Assembly: GCF_000255295.1 (NCBI RefSeq)
Contig: NC_017030.1
Location: forward strand, 9,212,328 to 9,276,327
DNA from: Corallococcus coralloides DSM 2259
Lineage (GTDB): Bacteria; Myxococcota; Myxococcia; Myxococcales; Myxococcaceae
Reading direction: 5' to 3'
Length of the DNA: 64,000 nucleotides
How positions within the stretch are numbered: position 1 is the first letter of the stretch; every line of letters begins with the position of its first letter. Below the pieces are notes generated by a model, which was not told the DNA's origin, made no database searches, and saw only the letters and a list, made by a program, of their open reading frames with translations. The position numbers and the translations under genes are program-made. Of the stretch, positions 49,429 to 59,073 are shown in pieces.

Positions 49429-50188
49429 AAACCTGTCCGACTGTCGGACAGCTTCGGGCCACCGCGACCGAGACCTTCGCCCCCGAGCCGAGGAAACCTG
49501 TCCGACTGTCCGACAGGTTCGGACCACTTCGGTTGGCGAGGCCCCCGCCCCATCCGAGCAACAGAAACCTGTCCGACAGGTTTGGCCCCCTCGGTTTGGC
49601 GAGGCCTCCGCACCATCCGAGCCACAGAAACCTGTCCGACTGTCGGACAGCTTTGGGCCACCGTAGCTGGCAGGGCCTCTGCTCCATCCAAGCCGAGGAA
49701 GCCTGTCTGACAAGGTTTGGACCACCCAGGTTTGGCGAGGCCTCCGATCCATCCAAGCCGAGGAAACCAGTCCGACTGTCCGACAGCTTCGGGCCACCGC
49801 GACTGAGACCTCCGCCCCCCAAGCCGAGGAAACCTGTCCGACAGGTTTGAACCACCTCGGTTGGCGGGCCTCCGCTCCATCCGATCCACAGAAACCTGTC
49901 CGACTGTCGGACAGCTTTGGGCAACCTCGACTGAGGCCTCCAGCCATCCGAGCCACAGAAACCTGTCCGACTGCCGGACAGCTTTGGACCACCGCGGTTG
50001 GCCGGGGCCTCCGCCATCCGAGCCGAGGAAACCTGTCCGACTGTCGGACAGGTTTGAGGACCGTGGCTGGCCGGGGCCCCGCTCCGCCCCACCCGCTGGA
50101 ACTTGTCCGACTGTCGGACAGGTTCGGAGCAATCGCGGCCGGGGGCGCACCCCATCGGGCCAGCGGAAACCTGTTGGACCGGTTCGCG
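49429..50188. repeat. Palindromic tandem array B, 12 units of about 67 bp
   Basis: Units begin at 49429, 49494, 49565, 49628, 49699, 49764, 49830, 49892, 49959, 50029, 50099 and 50167, intervals 62-71, mean 67. Each has a core with left arm AAACCTGTCCGAC, a one-base centre, and a right arm GTCGGACAGGTTT or close to it; units at 49565, 49699, 49830 and 50167 use a shorter core. The linker in most units reads GGGCCACCGC, GGTTGGCGAGG, CCTCCGCTCC and ATCCGAGCC. There is no coding signal; apparent proteins here only echo the repeat. Confidence 0.93.
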
Positions 50189-50263
50189 CGGTGCGCCACT
50201 GATGGGGTGAGGCATGCCACTGGCCTTGAATCCTGTCAGGCGAAGGCCCGAAGCTCCCACGCC

Positions 50264-50473
50264 ATGGGCGCCTTCGACCTCGTGATCATCTCCGTCATCG
50301 TAGCGCTCGGTCTGGGGCGCTTCCTCGTGATGCGCGACCAGCGCCGCGCGCCACCTCCGGAGGCCGGTCCGCGCAAGCCGACGCCGCAGCGCATCGCCGG
50401 GCGCGTGCTGCTGGGGTACGCCTACGCGATGGCGCTGTTCATCCTGGTCCGCTTCTTCATCAGCCGGATGTGA
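50264..50473 (+). CDS. Small membrane protein (69 aa)
   Basis: The product has two hydrophobic helices (residues about 5-22 and 48-65) separated by a Pro/Arg-rich loop (MRDQRRAPPPEAGPRKPTPQR). The frame is open far upstream into array B, but the first Met is at 50264, and codons beyond it are repeat-derived. The duplicate 5' end at 49306 supports this as the real start. No family is recognised. Whether it is expressed, with a repeat array as its upstream region, is unknown. Confidence 0.65.
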   Translation: MGAFDLVIISVIVALGLGRFLVMRDQRRAPPPEAGPRKPTPQRIAGRVLLGYAYAMALFILVRFFISRM

Positions 50474-50563
50474 CGGACACGGGATGCCTTCCCCCTGAAC
50501 GCATGGCTTGTGTCGGGGGTGGGTGTCCTTCGCGCTGGGGACATCCCTGCGCCGCCGGGATGA

Positions 50564-50668
50564 ACGCGGCCCACGCAGGGCGTCATCGACCGGCGGCACC
50601 TGACGCCGCCGCGGATCACCTACAGCCTGGCGGCCTCCACGGCCCTGGACCTGCGCCTGGGCCCCTGA
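50564..50668 (+). pseudogene. C-terminal gene remnant
   Basis: After an in-frame stop at 50561-50563 the frame reads for 34 codons to TGA, ending HLTPPRITYSLAASTALDLRLGP. It looks like the end of an outer-membrane protein with alternating hydrophobic residues, but no start is available and the length is only 34 codons. Low confidence; a chance reading is quite possible. Confidence 0.25.
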
Positions 50669-50692
50669 GCGCACGAAGCGCCCCGGGGCCCA
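50658..50692. terminator. Strong two-way hairpin between 50.3-kb gene and cytochrome operon
   Basis: TGGGCCCC (50658-50665) pairs with GGGGCCCA (50685-50692); an inner stem GCGC/GCGC (50669-50672 and 50678-50681) has loop ACGAA. It ends 16 bases from the cytochrome gene stop (50708) and is a strong terminator for it. Confidence 0.75.
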
Positions 50693-50707
50693 AGGCCAGC
50701 CCTGGCA

Positions 50708-51538
50708 TCAGTGCTTGCCGTACTCCAACTTCACGCCCTTGCGCTGCGCGTAGATGTACGCCTCCATCGCGCGCATCTTCGGGTCGCCGTCCGCCAGCGG
50801 CTTGCCGCGCACCGGGTTCTCGATGCACCAGTTGATCATGTCGCGCAGCAGCGCCGTGCGGCCCAGCTGCACCTGGTACTTCGGGTAGGTCTCCGGGTGC
50901 GTGTTGGCCGCGTCCGGATGGCACATGTCGCACGACACGCCAATCGTGCCGCCCAGCGCCTCCGCGTCGTGGAACACGCGGTGGCCCTCCTTCACGGTCT
51001 CCTGCACGGAGGCCGCCCACACCTGCTCGTCACGTTCCGAGAACGCGCCGTAGGTGTGACCCGTCTGGAGGTTCGTCTTCTGCTGCTGGGGCACCGCCCT
51101 GGCGCCCGTCTCCGCGCCCACGCCGCCCTGGCGCACGTCGTTGCCCGAGGGCTTCGAGCCGGGGTTGGGCTGGGGCGCGGGCGGCGGGCTCTTCTTCGCG
51201 GCCGGAGGCGTGGCCTGTGCCAGCACCGGGCCGGGCACGTCATCCCAGTTCGCGTTCGGGTTCTTCTTGCGCCAGTCATCCATCAACTGCGCGGTGGCGG
51301 TGATGGCCTGGGCACGCGTGAGCTTCTGGCCGTCCTTCACGCCTTGCACTTCCAGGGACGTCTCCCCGTCGCACAGGCCCAGCACCAGGTTGCCGTCCTT
51401 GGACGCGGGCACGACGTGCTTGGGCAGGGCTTGCGCCTGGGGGGCGGCCTTCGACTCCGGGGACGTGGCGAGCGCCACGCCGCCAGCGAAGGACAGGGCC
51501 GCGCACGGGACCACGAGCAGCTTCATTCGCAGGTTCAT
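50708..51538 (-). CDS. Monohaem cytochrome c, C-terminal domain
   Basis: 276 residues. An N-terminal signal peptide (about 1-25) is followed by a Lys/Pro/Gln-rich region (about 115-145) and one haem-binding motif CDMCH in IGVSCDMCHPDAANTHPE. The end, DMINWCIENPVRGKPLADGDPKMRAMEAYIYAQRKG, has the Cys and helix pattern of TsdA/SoxA-type cytochromes. Single haem only, so thiosulfate dehydrogenase activity is unproven. It is the last gene of an operon with a Tat-exported phosphoesterase and a dihaem peroxidase; it may carry electrons to the peroxidase. Confidence 0.8.
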   Translation of the reverse strand: MNLRMKLLVVPCAALSFAGGVALATSPESKAAPQAQALPKHVVPASKDGNLVLGLCDGETSLEVQGVKDGQKLTRAQAITATAQLMDDWRKKNPNANWDDVPGPVLAQATPPAAKKSPPPAPQPNPGSKPSGNDVRQGGVGAETGARAVPQQQKTNLQTGHTYGAFSERDEQVWAASVQETVKEGHRVFHDAEALGGTIGVSCDMCHPDAANTHPETYPKYQVQLGRTALLRDMINWCIENPVRGKPLADGDPKMRAMEAYIYAQRKGVKLEYGKH

Positions 51539-51562
51539 GGGAGGGGGTTTCCTCTTCCGGTC

Positions 51563-52681
51563 CTAGTAGGTGGGCAGCTTGGGCTTGGGGGGCGCGGACT
51601 GCTTGCCACCGGAGCCCAGGTAGCTGGCGCGCACGGTGATGGGGTCGCGCTGCCAGAGGTTGTAGAGCTTGTCCACGAGCCCCGACTCCAGCACGTCCAT
51701 GCGGCCGTTGCCGCAGCCGTCGAACTGGCTGAACGGATCCGCGCGATTCATGGGCACCGTGAGCGAGGGCAGGCCTTCCGGCGCGTACGGCCACGGCCAC
51801 GCGGTGGACAGCATCCCGTGGAAGGAGATGTTGCCAATGCGGTTGCTGAGCAACTGGTGCGTGTGGCCGTGGATGACGGTGACCTTCTCGTACGGCTTGA
51901 GGATGGCCTGCACCTCGTCCGCGTCGTCGGTCCAGAAGTTCCAGGGCTTGTAGTACTTGTAGAGCGGCGAATGGCTGAAGACGATGACGGGCGTCGTCTT
52001 CGCCACCTTGGCCAGGTCGTTCTGGAGCCACTGGCGCTGCTCGGCGCCCACTTCGAAGCGGGACTGGATGCCATTGTCCAGGCCGGCGACGATCTTCATG
52101 CGCTCCATGGGGGAGAGCTTCCGCTCCGTCCAGAAGTCCTTCTCCAGGATGGAGTTGAGCACCACGAAGTGCACGCCCTTGTGGTCGAAGGAGTAGTTGG
52201 GCGCGCCGAACAGGTCGCGCCACAACTCGCCCATGTCCAGGAACCAGTCGTGCTCGCCCACCATCATCTTGATGGGGGCCTTCACGGACTTGAGGATTTG
52301 AGCGCCCAGCTTGAGCTCGCCGGCCTGGCCCAGCTGCGCCAGGTCACCGCCGAAGAGGACGAAGTCCGGCTGGGGGTCCAGCGCGTTCACGTCGTCCACG
52401 GCCTTGAGGATGGCGCGCACGAAGCGGTCGTTGAGCTTGTTCTCGTACAGGTGCGTGTCGGAGATGTACGCGAAGGAGAACTTGGGCTTCTCTCCCTGCG
52501 CCTCCGCCACGTTGACCAACTGGAAGCTGTTGGGCGTGAGCTTGCCCATGCCCGCGACAATGCCGGCGGAGATGCCGGCGACGCGCATGAAGGCGCGGCG
52601 GTCCAGCTTGCGCAGACCCTCGAAGAAGGCGTCGCGCTCGGCGTAGTGCTTCGTCTCGATGCTCTGGAACTTGTTTGCCAT
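51563..52681 (-). CDS. Tat-exported metallophosphoesterase
   Basis: 372 residues. The N-terminal LDRRAFMRVAGISAG is a twin-arginine signal. The calcineurin-like core has YISDTHLYEN (metal), FVLFGGDLAQLG, MVGEHDWFLD, VIVFSHSPLYK and VIHGHTHQLL, in the usual order of binuclear phosphoesterases. It would be folded with its metals before export to the periplasm. It sits between the dihaem peroxidase and cytochrome genes (12- and 24-base gaps), suggesting redox-linked use, but its substrate is unknown. Confidence 0.9.
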   Translation of the reverse strand: MANKFQSIETKHYAERDAFFEGLRKLDRRAFMRVAGISAGIVAGMGKLTPNSFQLVNVAEAQGEKPKFSFAYISDTHLYENKLNDRFVRAILKAVDDVNALDPQPDFVLFGGDLAQLGQAGELKLGAQILKSVKAPIKMMVGEHDWFLDMGELWRDLFGAPNYSFDHKGVHFVVLNSILEKDFWTERKLSPMERMKIVAGLDNGIQSRFEVGAEQRQWLQNDLAKVAKTTPVIVFSHSPLYKYYKPWNFWTDDADEVQAILKPYEKVTVIHGHTHQLLSNRIGNISFHGMLSTAWPWPYAPEGLPSLTVPMNRADPFSQFDGCGNGRMDVLESGLVDKLYNLWQRDPITVRASYLGSGGKQSAPPKPKLPTY

Positions 52682-52693
52682 GGCGCGCCTCGG

Positions 52694-54004
<1,311 letters not shown>

Positions 54005-54096
54005 GAACGCCTCCTACCCGTTCTCTGGAGCCGCCGCGGGACATCCGCCCGGGTCCGAGGCCGGTCCGCGCATCTCACGCAACCCGCGAGAGCTGT

Positions 54097-55998
54097 TCAA
54101 CGGTCTCTAGGTCCAGGGGGAGGGAGAGTGTCTGGGATTGGAACGTCAGACGTCACGAGACGCCAGCCGTGGGCGGAAAGCCACGCGTGGGCTTCATCTT
54201 TCCGTCCGTGCGCGACAAGGAAGTCCACGCGGTCGCCCGCCACGGGGATGGTGGACTCGTCGAAGAGGACGGTGCCGGCCTCGCGCTCCAGCACGAGAGG
54301 AACCAGCGCCTCCTCCAGGTTGCCGCTGGCGGGAGGCATGAGGGTCTCCACCTGCGGGGCCTCCAGGCGCCAGGACTCGCGGGACACGGCGCCCTGTTCA
54401 CAGCGCGCCACCCAGACGTCCAGGTCGCGCTCCGCGCCAAAGAGGACGTGGCCGCCGGTGGCGCTCACGGTGTCCGTGGATACACCCACGTGGCCCCGGT
54501 GCAGGGCGGTGTAGCTGCGGGCGGTGCGCTGGAGTGCACGCACGCGCTCGGCGAAGAGGAGGTTGACGCCCTCGTTGTGGGTGAGGCCCACGAAGCCCTG
54601 GCGCCCTTCGGGCTCCGCGCGCAGGAGCGTGCGCTCGTCCAGCCCGTTGCCGAAGAGGACGCGGAAGCCCTCCTGCTGCGCGCGCTTGAGCGTGGCGTCG
54701 CTGGAGTCCACGAGGAGCACGACCTGGTCGCGCGCCTGGAGTGCGTGCGCCACCTGCCGCGCGAGCGCGTTGGCACCCAGGAGGACATAACCCCGGGGCA
54801 CCACGCGGCGCACACCCAGGAGCCCCGCCACCAGGCCGCCAGACAGGCCCTGCACCACCACCGTCACGCCGATGACCAGGAACACCAGCGCGCGCAGGGC
54901 CTGGCCCTCCTGCACGCCCTGGTCCCCCAGGCGCGTGGCGAACAGCGAGGCCACGGCGGCGGCGACGATGCCGCGCGGGCCCAGCCACGCGATGAAGGCC
55001 TTCTCGTTGCGGGACAGGCCGGAGCCGGCGGTGGAGGCGGCGACGGCCACGGGCCGCACCATGAGCATCAGGACGAGCACAGTGAGGAGACCGCGCCAGC
55101 CCAGCGCCGTCACCTGGGACAGCCGCATGTCCGCGGCCAGGAGGATGAAGAGCATGCCCAGCAACATCAGGGTGAGCTGCTCCTTGAAGGCGAGCACCTC
55201 CCGGCGGGCGGGCACCTTGCCGTTGCCCACGACGAGCCCCGCGGCGATGGCGGCCAGCACGCCGCTCTCCGGCGCGAGCGCGTTGCTCACCTGGAAGGCC
55301 CCCAGCACCAGGGCCAGGGCGAAGACGTTGGTCATGTCCTCCGGCACCCACGAGGCCTTGCGCAGGCCCACGGTGATGAGGAGCCCCGTGATGCCGCCCA
55401 CGGCGAGCCCCACGCCCCAGCGCGAGCCCAGCGCGCTCACCAGCAGCCACGGCCCTTCCTCCGCGTGCAGCGCCATGTCCAGCGCGACCACGGCGATGAT
55501 GGCGCCCACGGCGTCCACGAAGATGCCCTCGGCCTCCAGCACGGTGGCGACGCGGTGGGTGACGCGCACGCGGCGCAAGAGCGGCGTGATGACGGTGGGG
55601 CCGGTCACCATGACCAGGGTGCCGAACAGGGCGGACACCTTCCAGTCCCAGCCCATGAGTGCGCGGGCGGCGAGCGTGCCACCCACGGCGGTGATGGCGG
55701 CGCCCAGGGTCACGAGCCGCTGGATGGAGCGGGCCTCGCGGCGCAGCTTGCGCACGTCCAGGCTCATGGCGCCCTCGAAGAGGATGACGGACACGGAGAA
55801 GCCCACCACGGTCTGGAGCGCGGGCCCCAGGGACGCGGGCTGGATGAGGCCCAGGGCCTCCGGACCGAGCAACACGCCCGCGGACAGGAGCACGACGATG
55901 CCGGGCACGCTCAGGTGCCGGGCCACGAGCTGCGCGAGGATTCCGGCGACGAGCGACAGCCCCAGCGTCAGGGAGGGATTGGCGAGGGAAGAGGCCAT
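54097..55998 (-). CDS. Cation/H+ antiporter with C-terminal RCK-like domain
   Basis: 633 residues. About 12 transmembrane helices (residues about 5-395) with CPA-type features, for example SVPGIVVLLSAGVLLGPEALG, VILFEGAMSLDVRKL, AEGIFVDAVGAIIAVVALD (the transport Asp) and WLGPRGIVAAAVASLFA. A cytosolic TrkA-N/RCK-like nucleotide-binding domain follows (about 405-540) with YVLLGANALARQVAHALQARDQVVLLVDSS. It probably exchanges Na+ or K+ for protons, gated by nucleotides or redox state. The start MASSLANPSLTLG is chosen because the residues above it look like leader noise. Confidence 0.88.
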   Translation of the reverse strand: MASSLANPSLTLGLSLVAGILAQLVARHLSVPGIVVLLSAGVLLGPEALGLIQPASLGPALQTVVGFSVSVILFEGAMSLDVRKLRREARSIQRLVTLGAAITAVGGTLAARALMGWDWKVSALFGTLVMVTGPTVITPLLRRVRVTHRVATVLEAEGIFVDAVGAIIAVVALDMALHAEEGPWLLVSALGSRWGVGLAVGGITGLLITVGLRKASWVPEDMTNVFALALVLGAFQVSNALAPESGVLAAIAAGLVVGNGKVPARREVLAFKEQLTLMLLGMLFILLAADMRLSQVTALGWRGLLTVLVLMLMVRPVAVAASTAGSGLSRNEKAFIAWLGPRGIVAAAVASLFATRLGDQGVQEGQALRALVFLVIGVTVVVQGLSGGLVAGLLGVRRVVPRGYVLLGANALARQVAHALQARDQVVLLVDSSDATLKRAQQEGFRVLFGNGLDERTLLRAEPEGRQGFVGLTHNEGVNLLFAERVRALQRTARSYTALHRGHVGVSTDTVSATGGHVLFGAERDLDVWVARCEQGAVSRESWRLEAPQVETLMPPASGNLEEALVPLVLEREAGTVLFDESTIPVAGDRVDFLVAHGRKDEAHAWLSAHGWRLVTSDVPIPDTLPPPGPRDR

Positions 55999-56103
55999 GG
56001 ATGCGGCCGCGCACCGTAGCCGCTCGTGGGTGATGTACACGGACCTCCGCCGGGCGACGGTTGGCCGGGAGACGGAGTCACGGAGCCTGCGTGAGCCGGC
56101 AGG

Positions 56104-58107
56104 TCAGGCGGCGGCCTCGCTCGCGATGGCGACGAGTGCTCCGACGAGGTTCTCCACCTCCCAGTCGATTGCGAACACCGCGGCCTGCACCCGCGTGGAG
56201 TCCGGGGCATTGCCGGCGAGCAGTGCCCGGGCACGGCGGAGGGCTGCCGCGAGCCCGTGCGCTTCGAGCAGGTGCAGGGTCCCCGTGAGGGCCTCGCACG
56301 CGCGCTCGTACTCGTCGGGGGCACCCTTCTTGAGCGCGGCCGTGAGCGCCAGCCGGGCCTGCTCCAGCGCCTGGACGGAAGAGCGGGCCAGCGCCGAGCT
56401 CGCCTGCGCATCTCCCGCCCCCCACTGCCTCAGCTTCGTGAAGCTGAAGTCAGGCGCCAGGACCAGGGAGTCCGCGGCGGCCCCGGAGGCAGGCGGGGCG
56501 GCTTCCGGCGGAGGCGCGGGCGCCTCGGGAGTCTCGCGGGAAGTGCACCGCGCCATCTTCCGGAACAGGACGCCCTCGTCGAAAGGCTTGCCGATGAAGT
56601 CCGTGAACCCCGAGGCCAGGACGTTGCTCTCCTGCCAGGCCCGCGTGGAGGCCGAGATGGCGATGATGGGAATCTGGCGGAGCCGCTCGTCCGGGAGCTG
56701 CCGGATGACCTTCAACGCGTCATAGCCATCCAGCACCGGCATGTGCAGGTCCATGAGGACGAGCTCGTAGCCCCCCTGGCGGAGGCGCTCCACCGCCTCG
56801 TGTCCGTTCCTGGCGGCGTCGAACGACACCCCCCAGTGTTCGAACCAACGGGCGAGCACGTAGGTATTGACCTCGTTGTCCTCGACCACGAGCACCTTCA
56901 GGCCCCGCAGGGCCTGCGGAGACGCCGCGCTGCTGGGAGCCGTGCCGGCGGCGGCGCCCCCCGCCACGGACTTCAAGCGCAGGTCGAAGGAGAAGCGTGT
57001 TCCCCTTCCCACCTCGCTCTCCACGACCATCTTGCTGCCATGCAGCGCCACCAGCTTCCGGCTGATGGAGAGGCCCAGCCCCGTCCCGCCGTACTTCATC
57101 CCGATGTCGTAGTTCGCCTGGGTGTACTCCTCGAAGATGGCGGCAAGGCGGTCCGGTGGAATCCCGATCCCCGTGTCACTCACCTGGAAGGCCAGGTCAC
57201 ACGCGTCGCCGTCCCGGGACCGGAGGACCACGCTGACCTTGACCCCACCCTTCTCCGTGAACTTGAGGGCGTTGCTCACGAGGTTCGTGAGGATCTGCCC
57301 GAGCTTGACGGGGTCCCCCAGGAGAACGGCCGGGACCTGCTCGTCGGTCTCCATCTGGAGCAGCAGGCGCTTCTCCTCGGCCCGGGCGGCCTGGCCATTC
57401 AGGATGTCGCCGAGCAGCTCCCGGAGAGAGAACTCGCGTTGCTCCAGCGAGAGCTTGCCCGCCTCTATTTTGCTCCAGTCCAGGATGTCGTTGACCAGCG
57501 CGAGCAGGTTGCCGGACGCGGAGCCGAGGATGCGCAGGTACTTCGACTGCTTGTCGGAGAGCGGCGTCATCCCCAGAAGCCGCGTGGCGGCGGTGATGGC
57601 GTTGAGGGGGTTGCGGACCTCATGGCTGAGGGTCGCGAGCAGCGCCGCCTTGGCCTGGGCCAGCTGCTCCGCCTTGCGGCGGGACATCAGCAGCTCGCGT
57701 TCGTAGCGCTTGCGCTCCGTCATGTTGAAGAGCGTCGTCCGGATGGAGCGCGGCCTTCCGAGCGCGTCTCGCTTCTGCTCGGAGTTGATCAGGGCAGGCA
57801 GCGGACGGCCGTCCGCGCAGACGAGGTCCAGCGAGAGCTCGTGGACGAAGCCCTGCATCTGGAGCAGCGGGGCGTAGTGGGTTTCGTGGAAGATGCGGCC
57901 CGCGACCGTGAGCAGCTCCCAGAACCGCTTGCCGCCCAGCAAGGCCTCCCTGGAGTAGCCCGTCCAGGTCAGGAAGGTCTGGTTGACCTTGAGGATGCGC
58001 CCCTCCGGGCTCGTGGAGAGGTAGCCACACGGAGCATTCTCATAGAGCTCTTCCGCCGAGTCCTCGGAAGAGTCCTTCCCCTGCCCCGTGTCAGCGCTCC
58101 CTTCCAT
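56104..58107 (-). CDS. PAS-domain hybrid histidine kinase paired with RsbQ
   Basis: 667 residues, cytosolic. PAS sensor at about 18-135 (ENAPCGYLSTSPEGRILKVNQTFLTWTGY, FHETHYAPLLQMQGFVHELSLDLVCADGRPLPALINS), HisKA with His162 (SHEVRNPLNAI), HATPase (NLVSNALKFTEKGGVKV, GTGLGLSIS), and a receiver domain (LKVLVVEDNEVNTYVLARW, phospho-Asp in LVLMDLHMPVLDGYDAL, Lys in FIGKPFD). A final HPt-like helical segment (about 560-660) lacks an obvious phosphorylatable His. Gene order with RsbQ nine bases away suggests that RsbQ delivers or makes the PAS ligand. Confidence 0.92.
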   Translation of the reverse strand: MEGSADTGQGKDSSEDSAEELYENAPCGYLSTSPEGRILKVNQTFLTWTGYSREALLGGKRFWELLTVAGRIFHETHYAPLLQMQGFVHELSLDLVCADGRPLPALINSEQKRDALGRPRSIRTTLFNMTERKRYERELLMSRRKAEQLAQAKAALLATLSHEVRNPLNAITAATRLLGMTPLSDKQSKYLRILGSASGNLLALVNDILDWSKIEAGKLSLEQREFSLRELLGDILNGQAARAEEKRLLLQMETDEQVPAVLLGDPVKLGQILTNLVSNALKFTEKGGVKVSVVLRSRDGDACDLAFQVSDTGIGIPPDRLAAIFEEYTQANYDIGMKYGGTGLGLSISRKLVALHGSKMVVESEVGRGTRFSFDLRLKSVAGGAAAGTAPSSAASPQALRGLKVLVVEDNEVNTYVLARWFEHWGVSFDAARNGHEAVERLRQGGYELVLMDLHMPVLDGYDALKVIRQLPDERLRQIPIIAISASTRAWQESNVLASGFTDFIGKPFDEGVLFRKMARCTSRETPEAPAPPPEAAPPASGAAADSLVLAPDFSFTKLRQWGAGDAQASSALARSSVQALEQARLALTAALKKGAPDEYERACEALTGTLHLLEAHGLAAALRRARALLAGNAPDSTRVQAAVFAIDWEVENLVGALVAIASEAAA

Positions 58108-58116
58108 TGTCCTCCT

Positions 58117-58911
58117 TCAGGAGCCCAGGAAGGGCTTCATCGCAGCGATGGTTTCTTCGGGAGCGCTCAGGTTCGGGCAGTGTCCGGTCGCCTTGAGGCG
58201 GACCAGCTGACCCGCGGGCAACTGCCGGCACACGTACTCCCCCACCGCATCCCCGGCGATGACGTCGTTCGAGCACTGGAGCACGAGGGAGGGCGTCTTG
58301 ACCTTCGGGAGGTCGGCCCGGTGGTCGGAGAGGAAGGTCACCTTCGCGAACTGCTTCGCGATGTCGGGATCCATGCGGCAGAAGCTGTTGGTGAGCTCCG
58401 AGCCAAGCTCGGGCCGGTCCGGGTTGCCCATGATCACGGGCGCCATCGTGCTGGACCAGCCCAGGTAGTTGTCATCGAGCGATTCCAGCAACTGCAGGAT
58501 GTCCTCGCGGGAGAAGCCGCCGACATACTCGCCGTCGTTGATGTAGCAGGGCGAGGGGCCGATGAGCACGAGCCGGGCGAAGCGCTCCGGCTCCTTGATG
58601 GCCGCCAGCACGCCCACCATCGCGCTCACCGAGTGACCGACGAAGACCGTCTGCTCGAGCCGCAGCTCGTGGCAGATCCGCAGGACGTCATCGGCGTATC
58701 CGTCCAGCGTTGCGTACCGGTTGCGGTCATAGGCCGCGAGCTCCGAGCCGCCAGCCCCCACGTGGTCGAAGAGCACGGTGCGGTAGTCCTGCTCGAACGC
58801 GGGCGCGACGAACCGCCACATGTTCTGGTCGCAGCCGAAGCCATGGGAGAACACCATGGGCTGCGCGCCCTCCCCCTTCACCTTGACGTTGTTCCGGGCA
58901 AGAACGTTCAT
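58117..58911 (-). CDS. rsbQ: RsbQ-type alpha/beta hydrolase
   Basis: 264 residues, close in length and sequence to Bacillus RsbQ: HGFGCDQNMWRFVAPAFEQDYRTVLFDHVGAGGS, FVGHSVSAMVG with nucleophile Ser94, the RsbQ-specific VLIGPSPCYINDGEYVGGFSREDI, FLSDHRADLPKVKTPSLVLQCSNDVIA with Asp216, and His244 in TGHCPNLS. RsbQ is a hydrolase of the KAI2/D14 group that in B. subtilis makes the energy-stress phosphatase RsbP, a PAS protein, active. Here the next gene encodes a PAS hybrid kinase instead. The ATG at 58909-58911 follows GGAGCAACCC. Confidence 0.95.
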   Translation of the reverse strand: MNVLARNNVKVKGEGAQPMVFSHGFGCDQNMWRFVAPAFEQDYRTVLFDHVGAGGSELAAYDRNRYATLDGYADDVLRICHELRLEQTVFVGHSVSAMVGVLAAIKEPERFARLVLIGPSPCYINDGEYVGGFSREDILQLLESLDDNYLGWSSTMAPVIMGNPDRPELGSELTNSFCRMDPDIAKQFAKVTFLSDHRADLPKVKTPSLVLQCSNDVIAGDAVGEYVCRQLPAGQLVRLKATGHCPNLSAPEETIAAMKPFLGS

Positions 58912-59073
58912 GGGTTGCTCCGATGCGGGAGGAAGGCTCCAGGACAGCCCTGGGTTCACGGGGGCTGACAGTCAACCCAGGAAGAAGTGACGGAGTCCCC
59001 TCGCGTTGGATCAATTCCTTCCTGGGAGAAGAGTCCAGCCCTGGCAGCATCCATCGCCGGGGCCTGGAGCGAC

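Noticed and set aside
49429-50188. CRISPR array
   Set aside because: Cores are regularly spaced and palindromic, but the 35-45-base linkers are conserved from unit to unit instead of being unique spacers, core length varies by eight bases, and there are no cas genes nearby.
49337-50473. Long open frames on both strands across array B encoding repeated LSDSRTGF/NLSDCPTGF-like peptides
   Set aside because: The peptide repeats only mirror the DNA repeat, unit length is not a multiple of three in most cases, frame shifts between units, and no start signal is present.
50708-51538. Assignment as SoxA or TsdA
   Set aside because: Only one CxxCH motif is present, whereas TsdA has two haem sites, and there are no sox genes nearby; kept as an unassigned cytochrome c.
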